A stretch of DNA of 20,368 nucleotides from Candidatus Helarchaeota archaeon (GTDB lineage: Archaea > Asgardarchaeota > Lokiarchaeia > Helarchaeales > HEL-GB-A), in assembly GCA_013375455.1 (NCBI GenBank), contig JABXJT010000089.1, forward strand, positions 1 through 20,368, given 5' to 3'. Each line of letters opens with the position of its first letter. Position 1 is the stretch's first letter. The translations under genes and the position numbers were made by a program. Under the pieces are notes generated by a model. It was not told the DNA's origin, did not search any database, and worked only from the letters and a program-made list of their open reading frames with translations. This document shows positions 1-7,110 of the stretch, in pieces.

Positions 1-203
1 TAACGGAGACGGACGCTGAGGTAGTGATCCCTGATTGTCTTTGTGGGGGGAAGCAGGAAGATAAATCGATTTGTGAGCTTCAAATAGGCATCATTTTAGG
101 AATTGCGCGACCTATTTTCCCCACCATTCAGGTGGAGGAAAAGGAATGCCTTTGCAATGGTGATGCCCATTGTAGTTATTTTGTTCAATACGAACCAGGT
201 TGA
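1..203 (+). CDS. V4R-domain protein, C-terminal part (5' end outside window)
   Basis: The frame is open from the left edge (codons start at base 3) and ends at TGA 201-203, giving 66 residues. The sequence shows Cys-x-Cys and a later Cys in the first 25 residues, then a glycine-containing hydrophobic stretch. It ends with E-x-C-L-x-x-G-D-x-x-C-x-Y/F-x-V, the hallmark of the V4R (4-vinyl reductase) domain, a small-molecule or metal-binding regulatory domain found in archaeal and bacterial sensors. Anything N-terminal (HTH, catalytic or other domain) is outside the window, so the full function is unknown. The stop codon lies inside the GAGGTGA ribosome binding site (202-208) of the peptide gene that follows, so the two are almost certainly co-transcribed and probably translationally coupled. 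A role in sensing for, or supply of, the neighbouring RiPP-like genes is inference. I am confident of the domain and not of its role. Confidence 0.8.
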   Translation, partial: TETDAEVVIPDCLCGGKQEDKSICELQIGIILGIARPIFPTIQVEEKECLCNGDAHCSYFVQYEPG

Positions 204-212
204 GGTGATAGC

Positions 213-326
213 ATGAGCGAAGAGAAAAAACCGCAAGGAAAAAAGAAGTACGTGAAACCCGAAATCCAGGAGAAGGGAAGCCTGAGCGATAAACAATCCA
301 TGGATGGAATGGGTGTCGGAATCTGA
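213..326 (+). CDS. 37-aa RiPP-like precursor peptide candidate
   Basis: ATG 213 follows GAGGTGA (202-208) at ideal spacing, and TGA 324-326 overlaps the next gene's ribosome binding site. The 37-residue product has a charged, Lys-rich N-terminal third, then Tyr13-x2-Pro16-x-Ile18-x3-Gly22. It ends in a Ser/Asp/Met/Gly tail (residues 23-37, ending G-M-G-V-G-I). Y-x2-P-x-L/I-x3-G is the leader motif by which many lasso-type and related RiPP precursors bind an RRE (PqqD-like) protein, and exactly such a protein is encoded next. There is no Cys, so sactipeptide or lanthionine chemistry is not expected from this core. No peptidase, cyclase or radical-SAM enzyme is visible in the window, so the kind of modification cannot be named. 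The ribosome binding site, the motif and the neighbour are all seen. That it is a modified peptide is inference. The alternative is a small unmodified regulatory peptide. Confidence 0.65.
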   Translation: MSEEKKPQGKKKYVKPEIQEKGSLSDKQSMDGMGVGI

Positions 327-333
327 GGTGAAG

Positions 334-615
334 ATGGTGGCGAAATTAAAATTGAGTGAAGACGTGGAAATTGAAGAAAAAGAGGAATACATCTCGCGAG
401 AGCTCGGGGCGGTGCTCGTCAATTATCAAACGACCAAGTTTTACGAGACCAATGATACGGGCACCTTTATCATTAAGTTAATTCAGGGTTCTAAAACAAC
501 AGACGAAATTGTAGAGGCAATCTGTGCCGAATATGAAGTGGATGAAGCCACGGCACAGGAAGATTTCGATGAATTTATAGGAAAATTGCAACAATACGAG
601 TTAATTGAAGGTTGA
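334..615 (+). CDS. PqqD-like RRE (peptide-recognition) protein
   Basis: A 93-residue protein with the PqqD-family pattern: a short N-terminal beta region containing V-L-V-N near residue 30, then F-Y-E-T-N-D-T-G followed by a hydrophobic helix (F-I-I-K-L-I-Q-G). Next come T-D-E-I-V and a C-terminal winged-helix part with alternating acidic and hydrophobic residues, ending L-I-E-G. Family members of about 90 residues act as RRE chaperones that bind the leader of a RiPP precursor and present it to a modifying enzyme. I chose ATG 334 because GGTGA sits immediately upstream (327-331) and mirrors the ribosome binding site of the peptide gene. The upstream in-frame ATG at 304 lies inside the peptide gene, has no ribosome binding site and would add 10 residues unlike the family. 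It is third in the V4R-peptide-RRE run. T-rich sequence (630-639) follows the stop. Confidence 0.85.
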   Translation: MVAKLKLSEDVEIEEKEEYISRELGAVLVNYQTTKFYETNDTGTFIIKLIQGSKTTDEIVEAICAEYEVDEATAQEDFDEFIGKLQQYELIEG

Positions 616-651
616 AGTGAACCATCCCATTCTCCTTTTTGTATGACTAAT

Positions 652-664
652 GGTTATATATAAT
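652..664 (+). promoter_or_regulatory. Probable TATA box for the surface-protein gene
   Basis: TTATATATAA (654-663) is a strong match to the archaeal TATA box. It lies 60-75 bases before the candidate starts of the next gene, which would put transcription start near 688. The 101-base gap (616-716) holds nothing else that I recognise apart from the T-rich end of the preceding transcript. Confidence 0.5.
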
Positions 665-716
665 CATTGAAATAACTATAGATTAGTCATTTTTCCAAAG
701 TAGTTATTCATTAGAC

Positions 717-3700
717 GTGGATGGGATGCTTATGCGGAAAATTTTGAAAGGTCTCTCGATAGTTTTCATTGTTTCACTATTATTTTTTATGGTTCTCAAT
801 GTAAATGTAATCTTGAATGATTTAAATGATGATAAAAGGCAACGTGCTGAGCTGAACCGGGACCAGGCAATCTCGAAAGCAACCAGCGTGTTTAACGAGT
901 CACTCTTTGAGCTTTTAGTAGAATATAGGTTAAATCAGTCAGACTGTGAACAAGTGCGAGACGTGGAGGCCTTTAATTTGTCGGGTAATGGACGTGAAGA
1001 GATCATTGTCATTTCCGCGATCTGGAATGGGAGCGATGATGTTAAGGGGTTGATTCAGGTGTTCGATTATGATTATTATAATGACAGTTCCGCTCTATTG
1101 GATTCCCTTGTCCTATCGAACAGTTCAAATGACGTGGCACTTTTTGAGGTTGATCTTTTTGACATTGATGAGGATGGCACGACGGAAATCGTCATCACGG
1201 GGGGAATCAATTCTCAGGGCTGGGCTTTTTTGAAGGTGTATAACTTTACCGCAGGCCAGCTCAATTTTGAATGGGATGAGTGGTGGTTCTCAACCTACAG
1301 CGGATCCTTGACCCTTTCCGCGAACGACGTGCTCTTTGCGGATTTTGACAATGACACCGTCACGGAAGTGTGCACGGTCACGACAATTAGCGTGACTTAT
1401 CAAAATCATAATAATACAGTTCGCTTCTGGAACGTGAGTGGTAATGATTTAGTGCTGGAAAACCAATTTGACTTTCAAACGAGTTATATCGAGTTAGACT
1501 GGAGAAACGATGATAATCTATGGGCGGCCGACGTTGATGCGGATAATTATACCGAGATCTTAATCTTCGGTGCCCATAATTCAGGGGGCGCTGGTGATTC
1601 TGCGAATTTGTACGCGTTGAATTACACGGGTTCGGCTTTGAATGAAGAAGCACAGATCGTGTGGTCTTATAGTGGCTTCGGGCCAGGGGAACAGGGTCTC
1701 GAGATTGGCGATTTTGATGATGATGGCGAGCTGGAAATACTAGCCAAGTTCCAATGGCGACCAACTGCTGATCCAATATGTCATGCACATTATAACATGA
1801 TTAATTATTCTGGGAATCAATTCAACGAGGAATTTGGAGCGACCTATTGGACTCCCGGGTCGACTCATCAACGCCCAGGACATTGGTTTGCGAAGAATTT
1901 CGATGCGGACAGTGAATTGGAATTCATCTCGACCGATTACTACGAGAATAACACCGCCTTCTTGCGCATCTGGGATTACATTGGCGGCATTTTAATCAAT
2001 TCCGAGATCGAGCGAATCGCAACCGACTGCACGTACCAACCACCCTATCTCTGTTTTTTGAATAATAATTCCCATTTCGCAATCTTTTATTCTAAACAAG
2101 ATGCATCGGGTTACCAATTGTATTTCTCGATACATGGTATGTATCCCCCGGTATTAGAACCCATTTACCCCAATCCGGATTATGACGGATATAATATTGC
2201 GCTTCAGTGGGCTAATACTTCAGAGGCAACTAATTATACCGTGTATAGATCTAACAGTCCCATCACCGTTTTAAATGGCTCCCAAACTATTGTCGGAACC
2301 ACGACTGCGAACAGCATTCAAGATGGTTATTTGCCGAATGGAACGTATTACTACGCTGTACAAGCTAATTATCTAAATAGGAAATCTGGACCGTCCAATT
2401 GCGAGAACGTGACGGTCTCCATAATACCGAATCGTCGTGATTGTATCAAAATAGCGGGGGACGATCAATTCACCGCAGCAAATGGCGTGAGCAATCCTGC
2501 CGCTGCGGGAAATGAAACGGATCCGTTCCTGATCTCGAATTGGGCGGTCATTACAGGGCCCTTAGATGCTGCCTGCATTGAAATACAAAACACGCGCGCA
2601 CATTTCGTAATTAGCGATTGCACGCTTTCAAATGCCCCAATCGGAATTAAACTTGACAATGTCACCAATGGCGCAATTACGAATAATAAAGTTAATATGA
2701 CGAGTACGGGAATTTACCTGGAAACCTCCGACAATAATTCGCTGACTGATAACACTATCAACGGTGGTAGTAATGGAATATATTTAGATGGATCGAGCAA
2801 TTACAACACGCTGACCAACAATACCGCCAATGGTAACACCTATGGATTCACACTTGCTGCCGCAGGCTACAACACGTTGAGTCACAATACCGCAATTGGA
2901 AATACTGAAGGGTTTCGTATTTCGGGTAATAATAACACGCTAACCGATAATACTGCTATGAGTAATAGTTTTATTGGAATCGATATCTGGGGAAACGGTC
3001 ATAACCTAACCCACAACACCGTCACTCAGAATGGTATTGGAATATTTATGGGTGGATGGTATCACGTGGTGACCAATAATACAGTCACTTCCAATGTCGG
3101 GTTTGGGATGCATTTAACTTCATCCAGCTTTTGCATTATAAATGACAACAATATCAGCGATAATGGTGATGCGGGGATTTACATGTATGGATTTTGCAGG
3201 AATAACACGATGACGTCCAACATCATGAATTTTAATGGAGCTCAAGGTATTTATCTGGAAGCTGATATATTACCGATGTTGTATAATAAATTCATTCATA
3301 ACACGATAATGAGCAATTCTTGGTATGGAGTACAAATTGAAGGTGCAGATGATTCCGAATTCCACCTGAACATCATCATTGACAACCACGACGGCACCCT
3401 GGCTAATCAAATCTGGGACTCTGGTAGTCGAACTATTTGGCGGTGGACCATTTATGAATTGGACATCGATTCGGATGGAGATTTTTTGACCAACCACCAA
3501 GAATGGACTTTTTGGACGAATCCGTATTCAGCGGACACTGACAACGACACGTTATCCGATCCGTTTGAGATATTCTATGGGATCGATCCCTTGGATGTGG
3601 ATACGGATGGCGATGGCTTGGACGATGGGGACGAATTCATACATTCAACGAGCGCAAAGAACCCAGATTCCGATGCGGATGGCTTATCGGATGGGGACGA

Positions 3701-4166
3701 GGTGCACGTCCATTTCACCAGCCCAATCTCGCAAGATACGGATGGTGATGGCTTGACCGATCCGGATGAACTCGGGAACAACACGGATCCCACGCTGGCG
3801 GATACGGACCGCGATTTCCTCGATGATGCCGCCGAGCAAGCGCTGGGGACCGATCCCAACGTGAGCGACACGGATGGCGATGGAGTTCTGGATGGAATCG
3901 AGGTCGGTATGGGGACGGATCCGTTGAATCCCAACAGCTTTCCCGGGGATTCTCTCAATTTCTTGATGATTTTGTCCATAATATTCGGAGTAATAACCGT
4001 TGGATTGGCATTAGGATTAACCTTTTTCCTGAGGAAATCAAGATCCATGAAAACCGAGATCGACTCAATAAAAGAGCAAATTAAAGCAATGAAAAAAAGC
4101 GAAAAATCAAATGTAAGTAAAGAACAGGCGCCCTCCGCCCCAGAGAAGCCCCCCAAGGAATCTTAG
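717..4166 (+). CDS. Large modular surface protein: FG-GAP-like, FnIII-like, beta-helix, TSP3-like repeats, C-terminal membrane anchor
   Basis: About 1149 residues. An N-terminal hydrophobic helix (about residues 10-33) directs export. Residues about 80-460 contain repeated D-x-D-x-D/N-G-type loops followed by E-I-x-I, typical of FG-GAP/VCBS beta-propeller repeats. Residues about 477-570 resemble a fibronectin type III domain. About 575-910 are N-N-T-rich right-handed parallel beta-helix repeats of NosD type. About 914-1078 hold seven D-x-D-x-D-G-type Ca-binding repeats resembling thrombospondin type 3. A membrane helix (about 1080-1106) and a Lys/Glu-rich tail of about 43 residues follow. N-x-S/T sequons are abundant, which suits an N-glycosylated archaeal surface protein. 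Function is probably adhesion, carbohydrate binding or cell-cell contact (inference). The start is uncertain: GTG 717, ATG 726 and ATG 732 are all in frame, and ATG 732 gives the tidiest signal sequence. Transcribed alone from its own TATA box. Confidence 0.85.
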   Translation: MDGMLMRKILKGLSIVFIVSLLFFMVLNVNVILNDLNDDKRQRAELNRDQAISKATSVFNESLFELLVEYRLNQSDCEQVRDVEAFNLSGNGREEIIVISAIWNGSDDVKGLIQVFDYDYYNDSSALLDSLVLSNSSNDVALFEVDLFDIDEDGTTEIVITGGINSQGWAFLKVYNFTAGQLNFEWDEWWFSTYSGSLTLSANDVLFADFDNDTVTEVCTVTTISVTYQNHNNTVRFWNVSGNDLVLENQFDFQTSYIELDWRNDDNLWAADVDADNYTEILIFGAHNSGGAGDSANLYALNYTGSALNEEAQIVWSYSGFGPGEQGLEIGDFDDDGELEILAKFQWRPTADPICHAHYNMINYSGNQFNEEFGATYWTPGSTHQRPGHWFAKNFDADSELEFISTDYYENNTAFLRIWDYIGGILINSEIERIATDCTYQPPYLCFLNNNSHFAIFYSKQDASGYQLYFSIHGMYPPVLEPIYPNPDYDGYNIALQWANTSEATNYTVYRSNSPITVLNGSQTIVGTTTANSIQDGYLPNGTYYYAVQANYLNRKSGPSNCENVTVSIIPNRRDCIKIAGDDQFTAANGVSNPAAAGNETDPFLISNWAVITGPLDAACIEIQNTRAHFVISDCTLSNAPIGIKLDNVTNGAITNNKVNMTSTGIYLETSDNNSLTDNTINGGSNGIYLDGSSNYNTLTNNTANGNTYGFTLAAAGYNTLSHNTAIGNTEGFRISGNNNTLTDNTAMSNSFIGIDIWGNGHNLTHNTVTQNGIGIFMGGWYHVVTNNTVTSNVGFGMHLTSSSFCIINDNNISDNGDAGIYMYGFCRNNTMTSNIMNFNGAQGIYLEADILPMLYNKFIHNTIMSNSWYGVQIEGADDSEFHLNIIIDNHDGTLANQIWDSGSRTIWRWTIYELDIDSDGDFLTNHQEWTFWTNPYSADTDNDTLSDPFEIFYGIDPLDVDTDGDGLDDGDEFIHSTSAKNPDSDADGLSDGDEVHVHFTSPISQDTDGDGLTDPDELGNNTDPTLADTDRDFLDDAAEQALGTDPNVSDTDGDGVLDGIEVGMGTDPLNPNSFPGDSLNFLMILSIIFGVITVGLALGLTFFLRKSRSMKTEIDSIKEQIKAMKKSEKSNVSKEQAPSAPEKPPKES

Positions 4167-4169
4167 CTG

Positions 4170-4214
4170 AAAAAAATGGAATCCAACTTCACCTAACCAT
4201 TCTCGTTTTTTTTT
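4170..4214. terminator. Bidirectional T-run terminator between convergent genes
   Basis: Between the convergent surface-protein and TPR genes, nine T (4206-4214) end transcription on the plus strand. Seven A (4170-4176) give a U-run for minus-strand transcripts. No strong hairpin is seen, consistent with archaeal U-tract termination. Confidence 0.55.
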
Positions 4215-4238
4215 ACGTTAATTGAAGGATGACCATTA

Positions 4239-6260
4239 TTACAAATTTACAGCGCACTTCGGACAGTATGTGAATTCAGGATCTGTCACGACAAACCCGC
4301 ATTTTTTGCAGACGCGTGGAGGGGGGGGAAGTTTCGTGGCGCATTTAGGGCAGAAATGAAAGTTAGGGTCCATGACGTCGTATCCACAGTTGGAGCAGGT
4401 CCTCCCGGCGAGGGTTTCATACTCAGCTTTTATTAAAGGAATATTCACGGGCAATTTAGGTTTTGGCTTAGGACGAGGAACGGCGGGAGGTTCGGGTTTA
4501 GGTTCCACGATGGGAACCGCGGTGGGAATGAAAGGCGCTTTAGGGGGTTCAACCTTGGGAGCTTGAGGAGTGGGAGTCGGGGGTGAAACAGGAGCTTTAG
4601 GACTGGGTATTTCTTCCTTAACCTTCGGCGTTAAAAGCGATTCGGGGATGAGAGGGGGTAGTTCCGGGATTTCTATGGCTTTCATAGAATCGTCTTCGAG
4701 CACGCGTTTGGAGCGTGTCATCACGTGGATCGTTTCGTCAGATATTTCTTTGGCAAGATCCGACCTATCCATCTTGGTAAAGACTTGCGAGAGCACCTTT
4801 AGAACGTTTACCATTGCGGCTTCATCTTGTAGCTCATAGTGTAGTTTGAGTGCCTTGCCCAGGTGCGTTGCTCCCTCTTGATATGTTTGCAAGTTACTAA
4901 AAGTGGCTCCAATTTCGTATTCGATCCTCGCGTACTGCACGGGGTCCTTGACAGCATCGTAGAGCGCTAACACTTCGCGATAACTTTGCATAAACGCCCC
5001 ATCATCGTTGAGGCACGCGTCGGTCATCGCTAATTGGGCGTAGATCTCCATGAGAAGGGCCTTGGATCCACCTTTTTTCTCGACATTGAGTATCTTTGAT
5101 AAGAACCCTTTTGCGCCGGGATAGTTCTGCATTTGACGGAGAAGAGTCCCAAGCCCCGTGTAGGCATTAGCGAGATCCATCTCGTTACCTGCTTTCTCTT
5201 GCTTGAAAATGACGAGTGCCGTTCTCAAGTGTTTTAGGCTCTTTTCATATTCTTGATTTTCGCGATGAATGCCACTAAGCAAGTAATTAACCAAGCCGAT
5301 GTTATATCGCCAGTCCAATTGGACACAAATTTCTAAAGCTTGATGATAGACCTGCAAGGCTTTATCCTTATGCCCCTTCTTATTTAAAAGTTCCCCGAGA
5401 AGAAGAATGTCGTCGAACATGCCCTCCTTATCCTCAAGATCCTCGTGCAACTGATGGGCCTGTTTAATTTCTTCTAATCCCCGGTCATGCTCGTGTTGTT
5501 CTAGGTAAAGCAATGCCATGTTATAATGGTCAAGAGCGAGCCCGGAGGTATTTTTCAGGGATGTGTCGATTGAAATTGCGCGTTTGATGAATGTATGGGC
5601 GATTTCGAAAGGATTGGAGTCAAGATCAAGAATTTTTTGAGCAAAATTAACAATCTTGGGAATGCTTCGGATTTTTAATATGAGGTTAGATAGAAGTCCC
5701 AGGATGAAGGAATGTTTTTTTGGGAAGTATGCTTCAACATCCTCAAATAATTTTAATCCTTCGCCAAAGTAGTGAATGGCGGCGGAAATAGTTCCTGCAT
5801 AAAGAGAAAATAACCCTAGTGTAATAAAATTATCGAGATTTTCTTCGAAAACCTTCTTGGTGAGAGCTTGGTCATTTATTTTCCAAACTAGCCGGTAAGC
5901 CTCGGTTAGAAGCGGCACCTTATTTAAGAACGCTTGGAGGTTTATTTCTAGATCGTCCGATCTTTCAAGAACTTGGTCAATCAAAAGTAAAATTAACTTA
6001 TTTTCAAATATTTTAAAAATATTCTTGAAGTTGGAATCGTCGATCGCAGAACCAATTTGTTCTGCAGTCGATCGGACCTCATCGATGTTCCACTTGTTGA
6101 TTCCATCCATCAAGCGTGTTAGATTATTCAAAAGTTCGCTTGCACCCTCCGTTTGAGTCAGGGACTGCAGATTTTCGATTAAGTTCGCCTCATCACTGGT
6201 TTGCAAGAATTGTAAAAGCGCATTCCCAGCAGATTCTATTATTTTCGCATTAACTCCCAA
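4239..6260 (-). CDS. TPR-repeat protein with proline-rich linker and twin C-terminal zinc ribbons
   Basis: A 673-residue soluble protein. The first ~140 residues are helical. Residues ~150-490 contain successive TPR-like helix pairs of about 34-40 residues with the usual Leu/Gly/Ala/Tyr spacing. A long linker rich in Pro, Lys, Ala and Val spans about 530-615. Two near-identical zinc ribbons end it: C622-x2-C625-x11-C637-x2-C640 and C651-x2-C654-x11-C666-x2-C669, each with F/Y before the second Cys pair. TPR arrays bind protein partners and twin ribbons of this kind usually mediate protein or nucleic-acid contacts. The actual partner is unknown. The start is a TTG at 6260-6258: AAGGAG (complement of 6270-6275) lies seven bases upstream and no in-frame ATG occurs nearby. 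Its TATA box is at about 6312-6321. No operon partner: it converges on the surface protein and is 175 bases from its upstream neighbour. Confidence 0.85.
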   Translation of the reverse strand: MGVNAKIIESAGNALLQFLQTSDEANLIENLQSLTQTEGASELLNNLTRLMDGINKWNIDEVRSTAEQIGSAIDDSNFKNIFKIFENKLILLLIDQVLERSDDLEINLQAFLNKVPLLTEAYRLVWKINDQALTKKVFEENLDNFITLGLFSLYAGTISAAIHYFGEGLKLFEDVEAYFPKKHSFILGLLSNLILKIRSIPKIVNFAQKILDLDSNPFEIAHTFIKRAISIDTSLKNTSGLALDHYNMALLYLEQHEHDRGLEEIKQAHQLHEDLEDKEGMFDDILLLGELLNKKGHKDKALQVYHQALEICVQLDWRYNIGLVNYLLSGIHRENQEYEKSLKHLRTALVIFKQEKAGNEMDLANAYTGLGTLLRQMQNYPGAKGFLSKILNVEKKGGSKALLMEIYAQLAMTDACLNDDGAFMQSYREVLALYDAVKDPVQYARIEYEIGATFSNLQTYQEGATHLGKALKLHYELQDEAAMVNVLKVLSQVFTKMDRSDLAKEISDETIHVMTRSKRVLEDDSMKAIEIPELPPLIPESLLTPKVKEEIPSPKAPVSPPTPTPQAPKVEPPKAPFIPTAVPIVEPKPEPPAVPRPKPKPKLPVNIPLIKAEYETLAGRTCSNCGYDVMDPNFHFCPKCATKLPPPPRVCKKCGFVVTDPEFTYCPKCAVNL

Positions 6261-6311
6261 GTGACGGCACTCCTTAGTAAGTTGTTGGACACTCGATCTT
6301 AATCGTTCCTT

Positions 6312-6321
6312 CCATTTATAC
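6312..6321 (-). promoter_or_regulatory. TATA box for the TPR gene
   Basis: Read on the minus strand this is GTATAAATGG, an archaeal TATA-like element about 55 bases before the TTG start. A transcript beginning near 6290 would carry the AAGGAG ribosome binding site at 6275-6270. This supports the TTG start choice. Confidence 0.5.
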
Positions 6322-6435
6322 CTTCTTAAGTCGAAAGAGAGGGATGGATTGAAGGTGAACGCATGGAATATGAATAGGTGTTATTGAATCTCTTATAAAA
6401 AAGAACAGAAGGATAAATAAAAAATTAAATTCGGA

Positions 6436-7017
6436 CTACATCAGTAGGCCGCCGACTTTGAGGGCTAATCTGATCCTGTAAAAAGGAGACATTCGCACCT
6501 TCCGGGTTATGAGCTTCCAAAGCGCCTTGAAAATCCCCTTAATGCGATGTCCAATGGGTCCAATAATCGCATCGCCAAGGACTCCAATGTCCCAATGGGA
6601 TCCATAAATGACGATCTTCGCTTCTTCGTGCTTGAAATTCTTCATTTTGAGCTTTTTGGATTTGCATTTCGCGCATTCTTCTATTACAATTGTTTTAGTT
6701 GGTTTAAGAATCAGTTCTTCACCTTCGGGGCGTTTAGGAAGTATGATATCTTCCTCCCGGGTCGGTAGATCCGCCCACGTCCCCTCCCAACCGCAAGCTT
6801 TACACTTCACGACTGGGGTAGGCAAGCTCTCATACCGCACCCATTTTTTCCCATCAACTTCTTCAAAATGAAGCATGAGCGCCTCATGGAGGTTGGGTAG
6901 CGTGATTTGGGCTTTTATTCCGTAAAGATCTTCCATGAGTTCCTCTCGCTCCTCTTTCGGTTTCGAGCGAAGCCCTGCTAATATCATTTCGCCGATAACT
7001 TCCGCTCCGGTCTTCAT
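6436..7017 (-). CDS. Small zinc-ribbon protein of unknown function
   Basis: 193 residues that I cannot assign to a named family. An acidic, helical N-terminus (1-35) precedes a zinc site with C72-x2-C75 and C115-x2-C118. The 39 residues between the pairs contain charged beta-like segments, as in an elongated rubredoxin-like ribbon. The C-terminal third (about 135-193) is basic with hydrophobic helices (G-V-L-G-D-A-I-I-G-P, then Lys/Arg-rich to the end) and could lie against a membrane or bind RNA. ATG 7017 has only a weak GATGA-like ribosome binding site upstream. It lies 93 bases downstream of the MFS transporter gene on the same strand, so co-transcription is possible, though the AT-rich gap could hold a separate promoter. 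The four cysteines are seen. Everything about its role is open. Confidence 0.75.
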   Translation of the reverse strand: MKTGAEVIGEMILAGLRSKPKEEREELMEDLYGIKAQITLPNLHEALMLHFEEVDGKKWVRYESLPTPVVKCKACGWEGTWADLPTREEDIILPKRPEGEELILKPTKTIVIEECAKCKSKKLKMKNFKHEEAKIVIYGSHWDIGVLGDAIIGPIGHRIKGIFKALWKLITRKVRMSPFYRIRLALKVGGLLM

Positions 7018-7110
7018 ACAATCATCTCGTTCAAGTATAAGTCGAATATGAAAATTTGTGTAAATTATCTTTACTTTACAATTCTTCGCTTTTTAAATTT
7101 AATTAAGAAT

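Noticed and set aside
304..333. Earlier ATG (304) for the PqqD-like protein
   Set aside because: It lies inside the peptide gene without a ribosome binding site. ATG 334 has GGTGA immediately upstream and gives the family-standard length.
1387..1788. Minus-strand open frame within the surface-protein gene
   Set aside because: Composition (His/Arg/Tyr-rich) is that of a shadow of the FG-GAP-like coding region. The plus-strand protein is clearly real.
3575..4156. Long minus-strand open frame (about 190 codons) opposite the TSP3 repeats
   Set aside because: Low-complexity Ser/Pro-rich product is the mirror of the D-x-D-G-rich repeats on the plus strand, with no ribosome binding site.
6547..6871. 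Plus-strand open frames opposite the zinc-ribbon gene
   Set aside because: They mirror the minus-strand gene, which has the paired C-x-x-C sites. No ribosome binding site was seen.
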